Shown here: positions 44,480-52,862 of the stretch, in pieces
Position numbering within the stretch: the first letter of the stretch is position 1
How the letters are laid out: every line of letters starts with the position of its first letter
NCBI GenBank assembly: GCA_963703655.1
Contig: CAVPFA010000004.1
Coordinates: forward strand, 62,001-126,000
Reading direction: 5' to 3'
Source: CAVPFA01 sp963703655
GTDB lineage: Bacteria; Actinomycetota; Acidimicrobiia; Acidimicrobiales; Bog-793
DNA length: 64,000 nucleotides
Program-made: the position numbers and the translations under genes
Notes under the pieces: generated by a model
Told to the model about the DNA's origin: nothing
The model's database searches: none
Seen by the model: the letters and a program-made list of their open reading frames with translations, nothing else

Positions 44480-44498
44480 TGAGGCCGCTCGACCCGGT

Positions 44499-45173
44499 TC
44501 AAGCCCTCCGGACCGCCGAGCGCCTGAGGTCCTCATGGTCCGACCCGTGGGAACCGTCCGAGTGGTTCTCGGATTCGACCACCTCGAGGTCGTCGAGCGA
44601 CGCCATTGCGCTCGCCAAGAGCGGCTCAGCGAGGCGACGTGCTTCCGCGACGCGGATGCGGTCGGCCATGTACTGGTGCTTGGCGCGCGCTTGAGCGATC
44701 CCGCACTCGCCCTTTTCCACCCAAGCGCGAACGACGTCCTGAAGGGTCTCGAGGAACGACAGCGAATCCGCTGCTTGCACCAGGTCCGCCCCGCCGAGGC
44801 CCCCGAACTCATGCAGGGTGACGAGGCGACGCACCTCTGCGACGGAAAGGTCTCCGGCCGCGGCTCCTTGCTCGTGAATCCAGACGCCGACGACGAGGGC
44901 AGAACGAGACGCATGCGCGTAGAGGTAGTCGGGATCGTCCCAACGTCCGTTCCGCTTGTCGAACACGGGTCCGTTCGGGATCATGCGCTCGATGTCGTGG
45001 GTCGCCACAGCGAGTCGCATCTCGAGCGACGCCTCGCTGTCGAGGCGCACGAGCCAGTCTCTCGCTCGCGCGAGGTGCCACGCCTGGTTGTACGGCTCGA
45101 TCCAGGCCAGCGCCCGGCGCTCGATCTCCGTGCCGAGCGCGACGCGCGGCGCTTCCTCCATCGTTGTAGTCAC
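44499..45173 (-). CDS. HD-domain-like protein of the pyridine locus, function unknown
   Basis: A 224-residue protein. Residues 55-62 contain AVATHDIERM, followed by LVTLHEFGG and LVQAADSLSFLE, an arrangement of His, His-Asp and Asp like that in HD-type metal-dependent phosphohydrolases. No closer family is recognised. GTG 45173 has a strong GGGAGG site. It is the last gene of the run from the PEP-utilising protein through NicD, 37 bp after the deformylase gene. It could act on a phosphorylated intermediate made by the PEP-synthase-like enzymes (speculation). Confidence 0.6.
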   Translation of the reverse strand: MTTTMEEAPRVALGTEIERRALAWIEPYNQAWHLARARDWLVRLDSEASLEMRLAVATHDIERMIPNGPVFDKRNGRWDDPDYLYAHASRSALVVGVWIHEQGAAAGDLSVAEVRRLVTLHEFGGLGGADLVQAADSLSFLETLQDVVRAWVEKGECGIAQARAKHQYMADRIRVAEARRLAEPLLASAMASLDDLEVVESENHSDGSHGSDHEDLRRSAVRRA

Positions 45174-45210
45174 GCGTGCCTCCCTGTGGCATTGCGGGGG
45201 GTAGGGGCCA

Positions 45211-46023
45211 TCAGCGGCTCTCGATTTTGCCGGCGAACGCCTCGATCTCGAGAACCATCTGCTCGAGGTTGTCCCAGGGGATCATGTGCCCGCTCGCCGG
45301 GACCGAAACGACGCTCGCCCGCGGGTTCAAGCGCTCGAGCTCGGCTGCGTCGGTTTGCGTGACGACCGGGCTCTGAGCTCCGAATAGCAGCAGCGCCGGC
45401 GGCTCGACCTCCTGCCACACCGGTTCGAACGCCTCGAGGTGAAACCACGCATAGCTCTCGACGACGGCGACCTCGTCGCAGGACGCGAGCCATTCGCCTC
45501 GCTCCGCGATCTGGGCGTCGGTCCAGGTGGGGAACTGTTCCCGGGCCGCGCGCTCACCCCCACCTGCTCGCGCCGTGTGTATGCCGCTCACGAAGCGGTC
45601 GAGACCCGTCGGGTACGGCCTGCGTCCCGGGCCCGACAGCGGTGGATCGATCGCGACCACGCCCGCCGAGCCTCCCGGGAATCGGGCACGAGCGTGGGCG
45701 ACCACCCGGGCGCCGAGGGAGTGGCCGACCAGAAGTGGCTGATCGAGCGCTGCGTGCTCGATCAGCGAAATGACATCCTCCGCGTAGTCCCCGGCCCGAT
45801 GTGCGCCAAAACCCACGCGTTGGGAGAGCCCTCGCCCGCGCATGTCGAGGACGTAGACATCGCCGGCAACCGAGGTGAGTCGCCTGGCGGCGAACGCGAT
45901 CGCTCCCGCCGGGGTCGTGATCCCCGGGACGAGCACGATGGGGCGCCCCGCGCCACCGGCATGACGGGCCGCGTGGAGGCGGGCTCCGGCTGAGGCGAAG
46001 AACACCGACTCGGTGCTGCTCAC
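45211..46023 (-). CDS. nicD: N-formylmaleamate deformylase (NicD-type alpha/beta hydrolase)
   Basis: A 270-residue alpha/beta hydrolase that cleaves N-formylmaleamate to maleamate and formate. Matches to the NicD pattern include IVLVPGITTPAGAI, YVLDMRGRGLSQR, the nucleophile LVGHSLGARVVAHARA, the acid region VAIDPPLSGPGRRPYP and the histidine SGHMIPWDNL. GTG 46023 begins the protein right after the permease stop. It stands between the NCS1 permease and the HD-like gene, and the dioxygenase that makes its substrate is two genes upstream in the same run. Confidence 0.85.
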   Translation of the reverse strand: MSSTESVFFASAGARLHAARHAGGAGRPIVLVPGITTPAGAIAFAARRLTSVAGDVYVLDMRGRGLSQRVGFGAHRAGDYAEDVISLIEHAALDQPLLVGHSLGARVVAHARARFPGGSAGVVAIDPPLSGPGRRPYPTGLDRFVSGIHTARAGGGERAAREQFPTWTDAQIAERGEWLASCDEVAVVESYAWFHLEAFEPVWQEVEPPALLLFGAQSPVVTQTDAAELERLNPRASVVSVPASGHMIPWDNLEQMVLEIEAFAGKIESR

Positions 46024-46033
46024 GGGCTCGTGC

Positions 46034-47521
46034 TCACTGCTGCCCCGAAGCCGCTGCTACAGACAAGTCCGAAGCTATCCCGGAGTCCGGTGCGAACAAG
46101 GTCGCCACGTAGTAGACGAGCCCGCCCCCGACGCCGGCCATGAGCCACGAGAGGTCGACTCCCTTCACCGAGTTCTCGAGCGGTCCGGTGAACAGCGTCG
46201 TCGTCGAGAACATGAGCCCGAGGGCGACACCGCACGCCCAGCCGAGAAGGGCCCGCGGATTCAGCCCGTTGGAGTACCAGTACCGCCCGCGCAGTCCGGG
46301 TATGGCGAAGGCATGCAGGTCCGTCGTGGAGTAACTGCCCCGGGTCATGAGGTAGTGGATGCCGACAATCACCATCCAAGGAGTCGCCGTGACCACCATG
46401 ATCGTCACGAACGAGGTCAGGTTGGTGAGGAAGTTCGTCGCGATGACGAGCAGGTAGGTGAGACCGAACACGATCGCGCTCAATCCCGCGGAGATCTGCC
46501 AGCGCTTGACCTTGTAGAAGAAAGGCCACGAGCCGATATCCAGCGCGGCGTTGTAGACGGACATCCCGGCGCTCGCGACATTCGAGCCGAGGCCGAGGAC
46601 GAGGAGCATGGGGAACAGGAACCAGCTCGGTGCCGCGGCCGTGATGCCCGGTACGAAGTTGAAGGCCTGGCTGACGAACGCGGTCGCAGCGAACGCCGCC
46701 GCGACCATGGCAACCCAGCACCCGAGGAAGATCCCGGCGAAGCCCGCAGCTGCGACCTGCTTCGACGAGGCGTTGGCGGGGATGTAGCGCCCGTAGTCAC
46801 CGACGAACGGCCCCCACGAGATCGGCAGCGACGCGGCCGTGGTCGCGCTGAGGAACCACGTCGGCCAGAAGCTCCCGAGGAGGTAATTGGCACCGTGGGT
46901 CACGTGGAACTTCGGCGCGAAGACGGCGAAGACGGCGATGCCCACGATTATCGCCAGGACCGTGATCACCCGGACGCTGCGCTCGAGCGTGCGATGGCCG
47001 AGCACGGCCGCTATACAAGCCAGGATCAGGACCCCGATCATCGCGATCGAGAGCGCCGTGTTGCTCGTCGAGGTCTGGAACCACCTGTTGAAGGTGTAGA
47101 TGATGGCTTCGCCGGAGGTGAAGACGAGAATGATGGCAAAGCCGATGGCGATGAACCAGGTGATGCCCGAGCCGAGCAACCGGCCTCGCACTCCAAACGC
47201 TGCGCCGCTCGACACCTGCATGTTTGTGCCGGTCTTCGGGCTCACGGGCGTCACGGCGACGAAGATGAGCGAGCCCACGATCGAGCCGATCGTGATCGCC
47301 AGGAACGCCGCCCACCAGCCCAAGCCGAACGCGATCGGGAGCGCGCCGAAGAGCATGTTCCCATAACCGAACTGGGGGCCGAAGAATACGGTGAAGAGCT
47401 CCGCCGGCTTCGATTTGCGCTCGACCTCAGGGATCATGTCGATCCCGCGTGTCTCGATCTTCCCCCAGTCGTCCTCGCCCTCTCCAGCGGCGATCGCCGC
47501 CCCTGCCTCAAGGTTCTCCAC
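46034..47521 (-). CDS. NCS1-family permease, likely pyridine-compound importer
   Basis: A 495-residue membrane protein with about 12 helices, of the purine/cytosine/allantoin permease family. Landmarks are FFGPQFGYGNMLFGALPIAFGL in helix 1 and ASLPISWGPFVGDYGRYIP in helix 6. The GTG at 47521 has a GAGGAGGGGG site. NCS1 proteins import nucleobases and related ring nitrogen compounds by ion symport. Position among the catabolic genes suggests uptake of 3-hydroxypyridine or a related ring (inference). Confidence 0.85.
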   Translation of the reverse strand: MENLEAGAAIAAGEGEDDWGKIETRGIDMIPEVERKSKPAELFTVFFGPQFGYGNMLFGALPIAFGLGWWAAFLAITIGSIVGSLIFVAVTPVSPKTGTNMQVSSGAAFGVRGRLLGSGITWFIAIGFAIILVFTSGEAIIYTFNRWFQTSTSNTALSIAMIGVLILACIAAVLGHRTLERSVRVITVLAIIVGIAVFAVFAPKFHVTHGANYLLGSFWPTWFLSATTAASLPISWGPFVGDYGRYIPANASSKQVAAAGFAGIFLGCWVAMVAAAFAATAFVSQAFNFVPGITAAAPSWFLFPMLLVLGLGSNVASAGMSVYNAALDIGSWPFFYKVKRWQISAGLSAIVFGLTYLLVIATNFLTNLTSFVTIMVVTATPWMVIVGIHYLMTRGSYSTTDLHAFAIPGLRGRYWYSNGLNPRALLGWACGVALGLMFSTTTLFTGPLENSVKGVDLSWLMAGVGGGLVYYVATLFAPDSGIASDLSVAAASGQQ

Positions 47522-47571
47522 TTCCCCCTCCTCGGTTGTTCGATCCTTGGCCGTTCTACGGCTTGCTGGTG

Positions 47572-48603
47572 CTACTGCCGCGGCTGCATCTCCGGGACGA
47601 CGATGTCACCGCGGTCGATGATCTGGCGATCGTCGAGGAAGAGCGAGTACCCGTGCACCGGGATGTCCAGGTGGCAGGGCGATGCGTTCGTGCCCCCCAG
47701 CTCCTGGTTCGGTCCCGTCGCGAAGAGCACGTTGCCGTAGAACGACCGGCCCTCCTGGCCGATACCGCGAGTGTCCATCATCGGGCCTGACCAGAGCGCC
47801 TTCTCGTTCAGCCCCCAGCCGATATGGGATATCGCATAGCCGTCGGGGTCGCGGAACTGGTCCATGTAGTCCCGCATCAGGTCGGCGTCCAGCTCGCCCG
47901 TGAGGCTGGTGATCCGGCCCTTCTCGACGCGCAGCGTTATGGGCGTTCGAATGTACGACTTGAAGGGGTAGATGATGGACCCCGGCGCGAGGACCATCGT
48001 GCCGTCGACGCCGTCGTCGTGCGCACCGGTGAACAGGAAGCCCGAGGGCCAGTGATCCCAGCGCCCGGGCTCGTCGGTGTAGCCGTACTCGGTGATGACC
48101 GGGTAGCGCCCCAGCCGGTAGACGAGGTTCGTGCCGTTGTCGTGCTCGACGCGAAGGCTCTGAGCGGAGTTGAGAAGATCGCCCGCGAATTCGACCCGTT
48201 CGCGAAGCTCGGTGCTCGGAAGCAAGCGTGTCAACACGTCGACGGGCTCGACCGCGAGCAGGATGCGCGTGCCGGAGGCCTGAATCTCCAGTTGCTCCTT
48301 GGAGAACAGCATGAAGACGAGGTCGATCACAAGTGCCGCGCCCTTGAGCGCTGCCATGGCCGGATCGTGGCCGCCGAGGGGCGTCTGACCGACCTCCCAC
48401 GTCGCCGACCCCTTGCTGCGGTGTGCGGGGACGCGCACGTGGTACGGGAGGGCGCCGAGCTCCTTGGCCGCCTGCATGAAGGCGTTGGCATGTCCGAGCA
48501 GCTCGTCGGAGCTGTCGGCGCTCAAGATGGCAACTGCTTCGCCCTCGTGGACGCCGCACAAGCGCAGCTCCTCGCGGCAGACATTGACGAAGTCGTAGTC
48601 CAT
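47572..48603 (-). CDS. nicX: 2,5-dihydroxypyridine 5,6-dioxygenase (NicX)
   Basis: A 343-residue extradiol-type dioxygenase that opens 2,5-dihydroxypyridine to N-formylmaleamate with Fe(II) and O2. NicX has an M29-aminopeptidase-like fold, not the usual extradiol fold. Conserved blocks are VITEYGYTDEPGRWDHWPSG, ISHIGWGLNEKALWSGPM and CHLDIPVHGYSLFLDD; the iron ligands known for Pseudomonas NicX (His, then His and Asp) correspond to ISH and CHLD. ATG 48603 has AGAAGGAG upstream. It follows an amidase gene by 2 bp. Confidence 0.93.
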   Translation of the reverse strand: MDYDFVNVCREELRLCGVHEGEAVAILSADSSDELLGHANAFMQAAKELGALPYHVRVPAHRSKGSATWEVGQTPLGGHDPAMAALKGAALVIDLVFMLFSKEQLEIQASGTRILLAVEPVDVLTRLLPSTELRERVEFAGDLLNSAQSLRVEHDNGTNLVYRLGRYPVITEYGYTDEPGRWDHWPSGFLFTGAHDDGVDGTMVLAPGSIIYPFKSYIRTPITLRVEKGRITSLTGELDADLMRDYMDQFRDPDGYAISHIGWGLNEKALWSGPMMDTRGIGQEGRSFYGNVLFATGPNQELGGTNASPCHLDIPVHGYSLFLDDRQIIDRGDIVVPEMQPRQ

Positions 48604-48605
48604 GG

Positions 48606-49937
48606 TCACTCCTTCTGCTTGTTCTCGCTTAGGCCGGCCTCGAGAGAGATTAAGTCGTCCAGAAAACCAGGGTCGTCGATTCGTGGCGAGACCGCCTGGA
48701 CACCGACGGGAAGCCCGTCCGCTCGCCGGTAGCCGGGGACGTTCGCCGCCGGCAGGCCGAGCAGCGTCCAGGGGCGACACATGACCGGGTCGCCGGTGAA
48801 GTCGAGGCCTTGGGGAGCCACGCCGAGGGCGCTCGGTGCAAGGAGCAGATCGAACGTGGCGGCAATCGGGGCGAGGACGGCGCGTGCCTCCTCGGTCGCC
48901 TCGAGCGCGCCGAGGTAAGCCTGCGCGAGGCAGCGATCGCCCCGCTCAACGATGCTGCGGGCCCTCTCCGAGATGAGCTCGAGCCTCGAGCCGAGCGAGG
49001 CGCGGAGATTTTTTGCCACCTCGACCGCCATAACGGTGTCGTGATGCTCGGGAAGCCGCTTCCAGGTGGATGGCATAGCCATCTCCGAGACTTCCCACCC
49101 GCTGTCGGACAGGCGGCCAGCGAAATAGGAAAGCGCGTCCCGCACGTCCGGGTCGGGAGTCGCCCATTCGTCGCCCGACAGCACCGCGACGCGTCGCGCT
49201 ACCGTCGGCAGCCGGCCCGGCGACCCGCTTGGCGACTCGGCGGGGAGCGTGAGCGTGCGCAGCACCGCGTAAAGGAGCGCGAGGTCCGCGGCCGACCTCG
49301 AGAAGAGGCCGATCGTGTCGAAATGCTCCGTCAGCAGCCAGACGCCCTTGGTCGAGGTCCAGCCACGCGCCGGTTTGTATCCGAACACCCCGCAATAGGC
49401 CGCGGGGCGGATCACCGACCCCGCCGTCTGGGTGCCGAGGGCGACAGGCACCATGCCTGCGGCGACGGCAGCCGCCGACCCGCTCGACGAGCCGCCGGGC
49501 GTGCGCTCGAGGTCGTTGGGATTGCGGGTGCGTGTGGGTTGGAAGAGAGCGAACTCCGTCGACTCGGTCTTGCCGAGGACGAAGGCCCCTGCCGCCTTCA
49601 GGCTTGTGACAACCGCAGCGTCGGCTTCCGGGCGATGCTCGCTGAACAAGGGCGAGCCGTAGCCGGTTGGCAGGTCCGAAGTGTCGATCACGTCCTTCAC
49701 GCCGACCGCCAGACCGGAGAGGGGACCGCTCGGGCGCTCATCGAGCTCCTTCGCGCGCTGCCGGACGGCTTCCGCGTCCACGCAACGGAACGCGCCGACA
49801 TCCTCGTCGCGCTCGCGGATCCGATCGAGCAGGGCACCGGCGACCTCGCTCACCGTAAGCACCCCGGTCGTGACCGCGCTGACAACGCCGACGGCGGTCA
49901 GCTCGGTCGCCGGCGTCGACCCGCCACGCTCGTTCAC
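48606..49937 (-). CDS. Amidase-signature hydrolase
   Basis: A 443-residue amidase-signature enzyme with the Ser-cisSer-Lys triad: K in LAVGVKDVIDT, PGGSSSGSAAAVAAG, and the nucleophile region GTQTAGSVIRPAAYCGVFG. It hydrolyses an amide, but the natural substrate is unknown. As the locus also has a NicF-type maleamate hydrolase, this enzyme could take over maleamate or cleave an amide side chain (for example of a nicotinamide-like compound). GTG 49937 is chosen: it overlaps a 23-codon ORF by GTGA and AAAAGGCGACGAG precedes it. Confidence 0.82.
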   Translation of the reverse strand: MNERGGSTPATELTAVGVVSAVTTGVLTVSEVAGALLDRIRERDEDVGAFRCVDAEAVRQRAKELDERPSGPLSGLAVGVKDVIDTSDLPTGYGSPLFSEHRPEADAAVVTSLKAAGAFVLGKTESTEFALFQPTRTRNPNDLERTPGGSSSGSAAAVAAGMVPVALGTQTAGSVIRPAAYCGVFGYKPARGWTSTKGVWLLTEHFDTIGLFSRSAADLALLYAVLRTLTLPAESPSGSPGRLPTVARRVAVLSGDEWATPDPDVRDALSYFAGRLSDSGWEVSEMAMPSTWKRLPEHHDTVMAVEVAKNLRASLGSRLELISERARSIVERGDRCLAQAYLGALEATEEARAVLAPIAATFDLLLAPSALGVAPQGLDFTGDPVMCRPWTLLGLPAANVPGYRRADGLPVGVQAVSPRIDDPGFLDDLISLEAGLSENKQKE

Positions 49938-50005
49938 CTCGTCGCCTTTTCCTCGACGGCGCCGGACCGCCGGCCGAGCAACCGGTCGAAGTCGACGTGT
50001 GCCAC
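49934..50005 (-). CDS. Possible 23-residue small ORF linking two catabolic genes
   Basis: A GTG at 50005 follows the stop of the PEP-utilising gene by 3 bases and has a GGAG site 6 bases upstream; the ORF codes for VAHVDFDRLLGRRSGAVEEK and a few more residues and ends in a TGA that overlaps the GTG of the amidase. The perfect spacing at both ends and the presence of a ribosome binding site suggest that it is translated. It may only serve to couple translation. No family is recognised. Confidence 0.4.
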   Translation of the reverse strand: MAHVDFDRLLGRRSGAVEEKATR

Positions 50006-50008
50006 CGG

Positions 50009-51874
50009 TCACTCCGCGACGACGGCGGCTGTCGAGGCCGCGGCGCCGGCGTGAGCCAGGATGCTCACGACACCGGTGTTTCCGTCCACGCGCAGGTAGT
50101 CGCCGGTGCGAACGGCCTTGGTCCCGATGCCGGTCGCCACAACCGCGGGAAGCTCGTACTCGCGCGAGACGATCGCCGCGTGAGACATGATGCCTCCGCC
50201 ATCGGAGACGGCTGCGGCGATGCGGGCGAACACGATCGACCAACTGGGTGCTGTGAGTGGGCAGACGAGGATCTCACCGTCGACCAGATTGTCGAGCTCG
50301 TCGACGCTGTGCACGACGCGGGCGGGACCCTCGGCAACGCCAGGCGAGGCCGCCAGGCCTCGGAACTCCTCCTGGGGGCCGGGCTCGCTCTCGGCGGCGA
50401 GCCACCGGTTGATCGTGTCCGTGGTGATGCCGAAGAGCGTGATCGTTATCGGCTCGGTCACACGTTCCGGCGGCACGCCGAGCGCCGTGGGCGGGCTCCA
50501 GGCCTCGAGCGCGGCGTAGATTCGGCGCCGGCGAGCGATCTCCTCGCGCCAGGTTGACTCCCCCCGCGTCGGCACGGCGATCGCCCAGCGCACCTCGACC
50601 TCGTACAGCAGGCTGTAGATCTCGTAGCGGTGCAGGAAAAAGATGTCGTCGGCGCTCTCCAGCATCCCGCCTGCGACCATCACCTGTCCGAGCTCACGCA
50701 CCTTGTTGAACAAGATCGAGTGGTGCCAGTGCTCGACATAGAAGTTGTGGTTCTCCACGAACGGGAACACCTGGCGGGAGAGTGCCAGCAGATTGTCGAA
50801 GGCCGCCGCGTCCTGTTCGTCGAGCAGCGCACGGTAGCCCGCCGCGATGCGCTCCCGCTCGGCGCGGAGGTGCTCGAGCGGCCGACTCAAGTCCTCGCCG
50901 CGCTCCACCCTCGGGACGTAGTCACGCAGTGCCGCGAACGGCGGCCGGAGGTCGTCGATCCAGGCCCGGTTGGCGTGGCAGTAGCCAGCGCCGGTCGAGT
51001 AATAGAACCACGGGTCTTTGACCAGCTCCAGGTCCGCGAGCCACTCCTTGCCGGCGCCCGATCCCTCGAGAGCCTCAATGACCTCGCTCGGCTCGCCCGG
51101 GGCGACGAGCACGTCGCCGACGCCGAGCTCGACGGCCCGGGCGGCCAGCCGCCGGAGCTCTGCGTCGGGTCGGTACAAGATGACCTCGATGCCCGCCACC
51201 ATCCTCGCGACGAGATCGTCGGTGATGGCAGGAAAGTGGCTTCGGCAGAACTCGAGGAACGTGAGATACGCGCCGTAGGCGAGGTTCAGCATCTCGAAGT
51301 GGTAGTAGGCCATCTCGTGCATGTTCTCGAGAAGCCGGCTGTAGCTCGTGAGCAGGTCGAACGCGGTGGTGGTGCCTCGGTGCTCAAAGACCGTCCGGTC
51401 GGGCTCGCGCTCGCCGAGCGGCTCGAAATGCATCGCCTTGAGCCGGTCGATGCAGCCGACGGCCTTCGTGACCCACTCGCCGTAGATCGCGTCCCAGTTC
51501 TCGAAGTAGTGACGCGCGCGCTCGAGGAAGATCGGCTGGCGAGCCGCGATCATCGCCGGGTCGTCGATCACGTTCGGGCTCAGGTACAAGTAGCCGTTGA
51601 CTATTCGCTGCTCGACACCGAGCGCTGTGGGGAGGTTCCAGACCCGGGTGGTGTACTGGTTCAGCGAGACCAGCCAGCTCTCAGGCATTATCAAGTCGAA
51701 CGGATAGACCGGCTCGGGATTGTGGACCTGCTCGAAGAACCAGAGCTTCTGCTCGTCACGGTCCCGGAGCTCCTGGCCGAAGAGCAGGTAGGACGGATAC
51801 ATCGTCTCCCACCCCTCGGCGCCGCGCGGCGTCTCGACGTCGTATGGACTCTTGAACTTCCCCCCTGTCGCCAT
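50009..51874 (-). CDS. PEP-utilising (swivelling-His) protein, large subunit of a split dikinase-like enzyme, copy 1
   Basis: A 621-residue soluble protein. The C-terminal 110 residues form the phosphohistidine domain of PEP synthase/PPDK, with catalytic histidine in DGGGIMSHAAIVSREYE. The long N-terminal part (SYLLFGQELRDRDEQKLWFF, NFYVEHWHHSILFNKVREL) lacks the ATP-grasp domain, which is encoded separately at 62036-63037. Size and split match phenylphosphate synthase-type enzymes (about 70 and 40 kDa subunits). In the 3-hydroxypyridine (3hpd) cluster of Ensifer, a PEP-utilising protein and a PPDK-like protein are needed for ring hydroxylation. AGGGGCCC precedes ATG 51874. It heads the IclR-linked operon. 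Confidence 0.85.
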   Translation of the reverse strand: MATGGKFKSPYDVETPRGAEGWETMYPSYLLFGQELRDRDEQKLWFFEQVHNPEPVYPFDLIMPESWLVSLNQYTTRVWNLPTALGVEQRIVNGYLYLSPNVIDDPAMIAARQPIFLERARHYFENWDAIYGEWVTKAVGCIDRLKAMHFEPLGEREPDRTVFEHRGTTTAFDLLTSYSRLLENMHEMAYYHFEMLNLAYGAYLTFLEFCRSHFPAITDDLVARMVAGIEVILYRPDAELRRLAARAVELGVGDVLVAPGEPSEVIEALEGSGAGKEWLADLELVKDPWFYYSTGAGYCHANRAWIDDLRPPFAALRDYVPRVERGEDLSRPLEHLRAERERIAAGYRALLDEQDAAAFDNLLALSRQVFPFVENHNFYVEHWHHSILFNKVRELGQVMVAGGMLESADDIFFLHRYEIYSLLYEVEVRWAIAVPTRGESTWREEIARRRRIYAALEAWSPPTALGVPPERVTEPITITLFGITTDTINRWLAAESEPGPQEEFRGLAASPGVAEGPARVVHSVDELDNLVDGEILVCPLTAPSWSIVFARIAAAVSDGGGIMSHAAIVSREYELPAVVATGIGTKAVRTGDYLRVDGNTGVVSILAHAGAAASTAAVVAE

Positions 51875-51941
51875 GGGCCCCTTATCCTCGTCGTGCCCTC
51901 GGCGCGATGATCCCTGAGCCCTCCGGCAATTGAAAGTTACC

Positions 51942-51980
51942 CGTTCCTGCAGGCGGAACGCCGTTCCGTACTGAGGAACG
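51942..51980. promoter_or_regulatory. Double palindromic operator, probably for the IclR-type regulator
   Basis: Two palindromes with the same form, CGTTCC-N7-GGAACG, lie at 51942-51960 and 51962-51980, exactly 20 bp apart, so on nearly the same face of the helix. They stand between the IclR-type gene and the first gene of the catabolic operon. Known IclR-family operators also contain GGAAC/GTTCC half sites. Binding itself is inference. Confidence 0.7.
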
Positions 51981-51992
51981 AGTCATCCGAGA

Positions 51993-52805
51993 TCAGCGGT
52001 AGTCTGACCCGTTCCACCATACGGATTCGATGCCCATAAGCTGCTTCGCCGCGGCCAGCACGCGGCGGGACATCTGGCTGATGTCATCGCCGGTCACCCG
52101 CGCGACTGGTCCGGCGACCGAGATGGCCGCACGGGCGACTCCGCCGTGATCGAGAACGGGCGCCGCCACCGACGAGAGACCGGGCTCGTCCTCTTCGATA
52201 CTGAAGGCGTACCCGCGCGCACGCGTCTCGGCGAGGCAGCGGAGGAACTGTTGCTTGGTGCGGATCGTCCGCGGGGTGCGCACCGCGAATCCAGCTGCGC
52301 AGGCCGCGTCGGCCACGGCCGGATTGAAGGCAGCGACCGCTTTGCCCGAGCTCGTGAGGTGGATCGGGCGGAGTCGCGAGACCCGGGACGAAAAGCGGAG
52401 GCCGTGATAGCTCTCGAGGCGCTCGACGTAGAACATCTGCGCACCGGCCGGGACCGCAAGGTGCACGGTCTCGCCCGTCTGGTTGCGGAGCGACTCGAGC
52501 AGCGGCAGGGCGTGGTCGCGCAACCGGCTCCGGCTCGCCACCAGCTCGCCGAGCTCGTGGAGGCGAATGCCGAGCCGGTAGGCCTTGGTCTCAGGGACGC
52601 GATGTACGTACCCGTTCGCACAAAGCGTCGTGACGATCCGATGGGCGGTGCTCTTGGACACTCCCAGCCGACGCCCGAGCTCGGCGACGCCGAGCTCGGA
52701 CTCGGCCGCGAGGCAGTCGAGCAGCTCCAGTGCGGTCGCGACCGCCTGGATGCCGCGGCTCACACCTGCGCCGCTCACCATGGACCCTTCAGTGCGCTCT
52801 TTCAT
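51993..52805 (-). CDS. IclR-family transcriptional regulator
   Basis: A 270-residue one-component regulator. The winged helix is at residues 20-80 (ALELLDCLAAESELGVAELG, RRLGVSKSTAHRIVTTLCAN) and the effector-binding domain follows with DEPGLSSVAAPVLDHGG and AAISVAGPVARV. The gene sits directly ahead of the catabolic operon on the same strand; a double palindrome lies between them. It probably responds to a hydroxypyridine or a dicarboxylate intermediate and may activate or repress the operon. ATG 52805 has AGAGGTTGAG upstream; ATG 52781 is alternative. Confidence 0.88.
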   Translation of the reverse strand: MKERTEGSMVSGAGVSRGIQAVATALELLDCLAAESELGVAELGRRLGVSKSTAHRIVTTLCANGYVHRVPETKAYRLGIRLHELGELVASRSRLRDHALPLLESLRNQTGETVHLAVPAGAQMFYVERLESYHGLRFSSRVSRLRPIHLTSSGKAVAAFNPAVADAACAAGFAVRTPRTIRTKQQFLRCLAETRARGYAFSIEEDEPGLSSVAAPVLDHGGVARAAISVAGPVARVTGDDISQMSRRVLAAAKQLMGIESVWWNGSDYR

Positions 52806-52862
52806 CTCAACCTCTGGGCCAGCCCTGTTCGGCTGACAGCTGCGAGAGCGACCCCTCCGAAC

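Noticed and set aside
46013..47740. 575-codon plus-strand ORF rich in Arg, Asp and Glu
   Set aside because: It lies antisense to the NCS1 permease, has no domain signature, and its composition is what the complement of a GC-rich membrane gene produces.
47572..48603. M29-family aminopeptidase annotation for the nicX gene
   Set aside because: The fold is shared, but the motifs EYGYTDEPGRWDHWPSG and CHLDIP are those of 2,5-dihydroxypyridine dioxygenase and the neighbours supply the next steps of that pathway.
48810..50054. 414-codon plus-strand ORF
   Set aside because: Shadow of the amidase gene, whose catalytic motifs are clear on the minus strand.
50630..51910. 426-codon plus-strand ORF opposite the PEP-utilising gene
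   Set aside because: Antisense to a well-conserved gene that matches a second copy in the window; no recognisable motifs and no ribosome binding site.
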